This document shows positions 63,801-64,000 of a DNA stretch of 64,000 bases, piece by piece. The stretch lies in NCBI GenBank assembly GCA_963377175.1, contig CAUJNA010001890.1, positions 767,815-831,814 of the forward strand, read 5' to 3'. This DNA is from Effrenium voratum. Its lineage: Eukaryota > Sar > Dinophyceae > Suessiales > Symbiodiniaceae. Numbering within the stretch: the stretch's first letter is position 1; every line of letters begins with the position of its first letter. Both the position numbers and the translations under genes were made by a program. The notes under the pieces were generated by a model. It was not told the origin of the DNA and ran no database searches. It was given only the letters and a program-made list of their open reading frames with translations.

Positions 63801-64000
63801 CCGGGAGTCGCAAAAGCCTATAAAGCTTTCCAATGATGTGCAAACCTTGTTGGGCTGAGCAGGTAGGGAAGATTACCAAAACAAAACTAATAAACTATGG
63901 GGTATAGACAAATCCAATATCCCCAACCGCGAAGACCTGGGTATTGTTGCTCGATGGTTTTCCTTTAAACCAGCCAAACAGGCGTACCCTCAAAAAGACA

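Overview
The window looks like nuclear DNA of a dinoflagellate, possibly a Suessiales lineage such as Polarella or Symbiodiniaceae. No species can be fixed from sequence alone. Reasons: no long uninterrupted genes; many tiny exon-like open stretches with G/C-rich third codon positions; a KRPAAK-type basic N-terminus; degenerate TTTAGGG arrays; and dozens of copies of short elements with terminal inverted repeats (TIRs). Nothing bacterial, viral or organellar was seen, and no rRNA, tRNA or CRISPR.

The most informative signal is the short elements. At least eight families of about 50-140 bp recur: A (ends CTAGGTCC/GGACCTAG), B (CTGTGGATGG/CCATCCACAG), C (CTGGAGTCTCC/GGAGACTCCAG), D, E, F, G, H (GTACCTGGACCCTC/GAGGGTCCAG), plus minor families I, M, N, O and P. 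Many copies of A, B, C and H begin exactly at a GT and end exactly at an AG. They sit between two open frames that join in phase, often running to a stop codon. They therefore behave as introner elements: transposons that become complete introns. Families A, B and C do so in either orientation, because each TIR carries one usable splice site on each strand.

Layout. 0-8 kb: a tandem array, then small element-split genes on both strands. 8-11 kb: an exon beside a well-preserved element with an 8-bp target duplication, then a secreted cysteine-rich protein gene on the minus strand. 11-16 kb: an element-split plus-strand gene, a minus-strand gene with a membrane segment and an EF-hand loop, and AACT-rich low-complexity DNA. 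16.4-21.1 kb: a 4.65-kb inverted repeat (two arms of about 2.06 kb around a 520-bp spacer) carrying two copies of a KRPAAK-motif gene, the right one broken by a 4-bp insertion. 21-31 kb: many element-split exons, including a 335-bp proline-rich exon. 31-33 kb: TTTCGCG-rich and TTTAGGG-like arrays. 33-37 kb: more exons. 37.5-38.4 kb: a compound ACACAG satellite. 39-53 kb: dense small exons on both strands. 53-57 kb: mostly repeats. 57-64 kb: element-split genes, a nested insertion of B into F, and a small signal-peptide ORF at the right edge.

Limits: gene models come from reading frames, AG/GT junctions and phase agreement by eye, without transcripts or homology searches. Most products are unrecognised. 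In GC-rich pockets both strands can look coding, so isolated-exon strand calls are less secure than models joined across an element.
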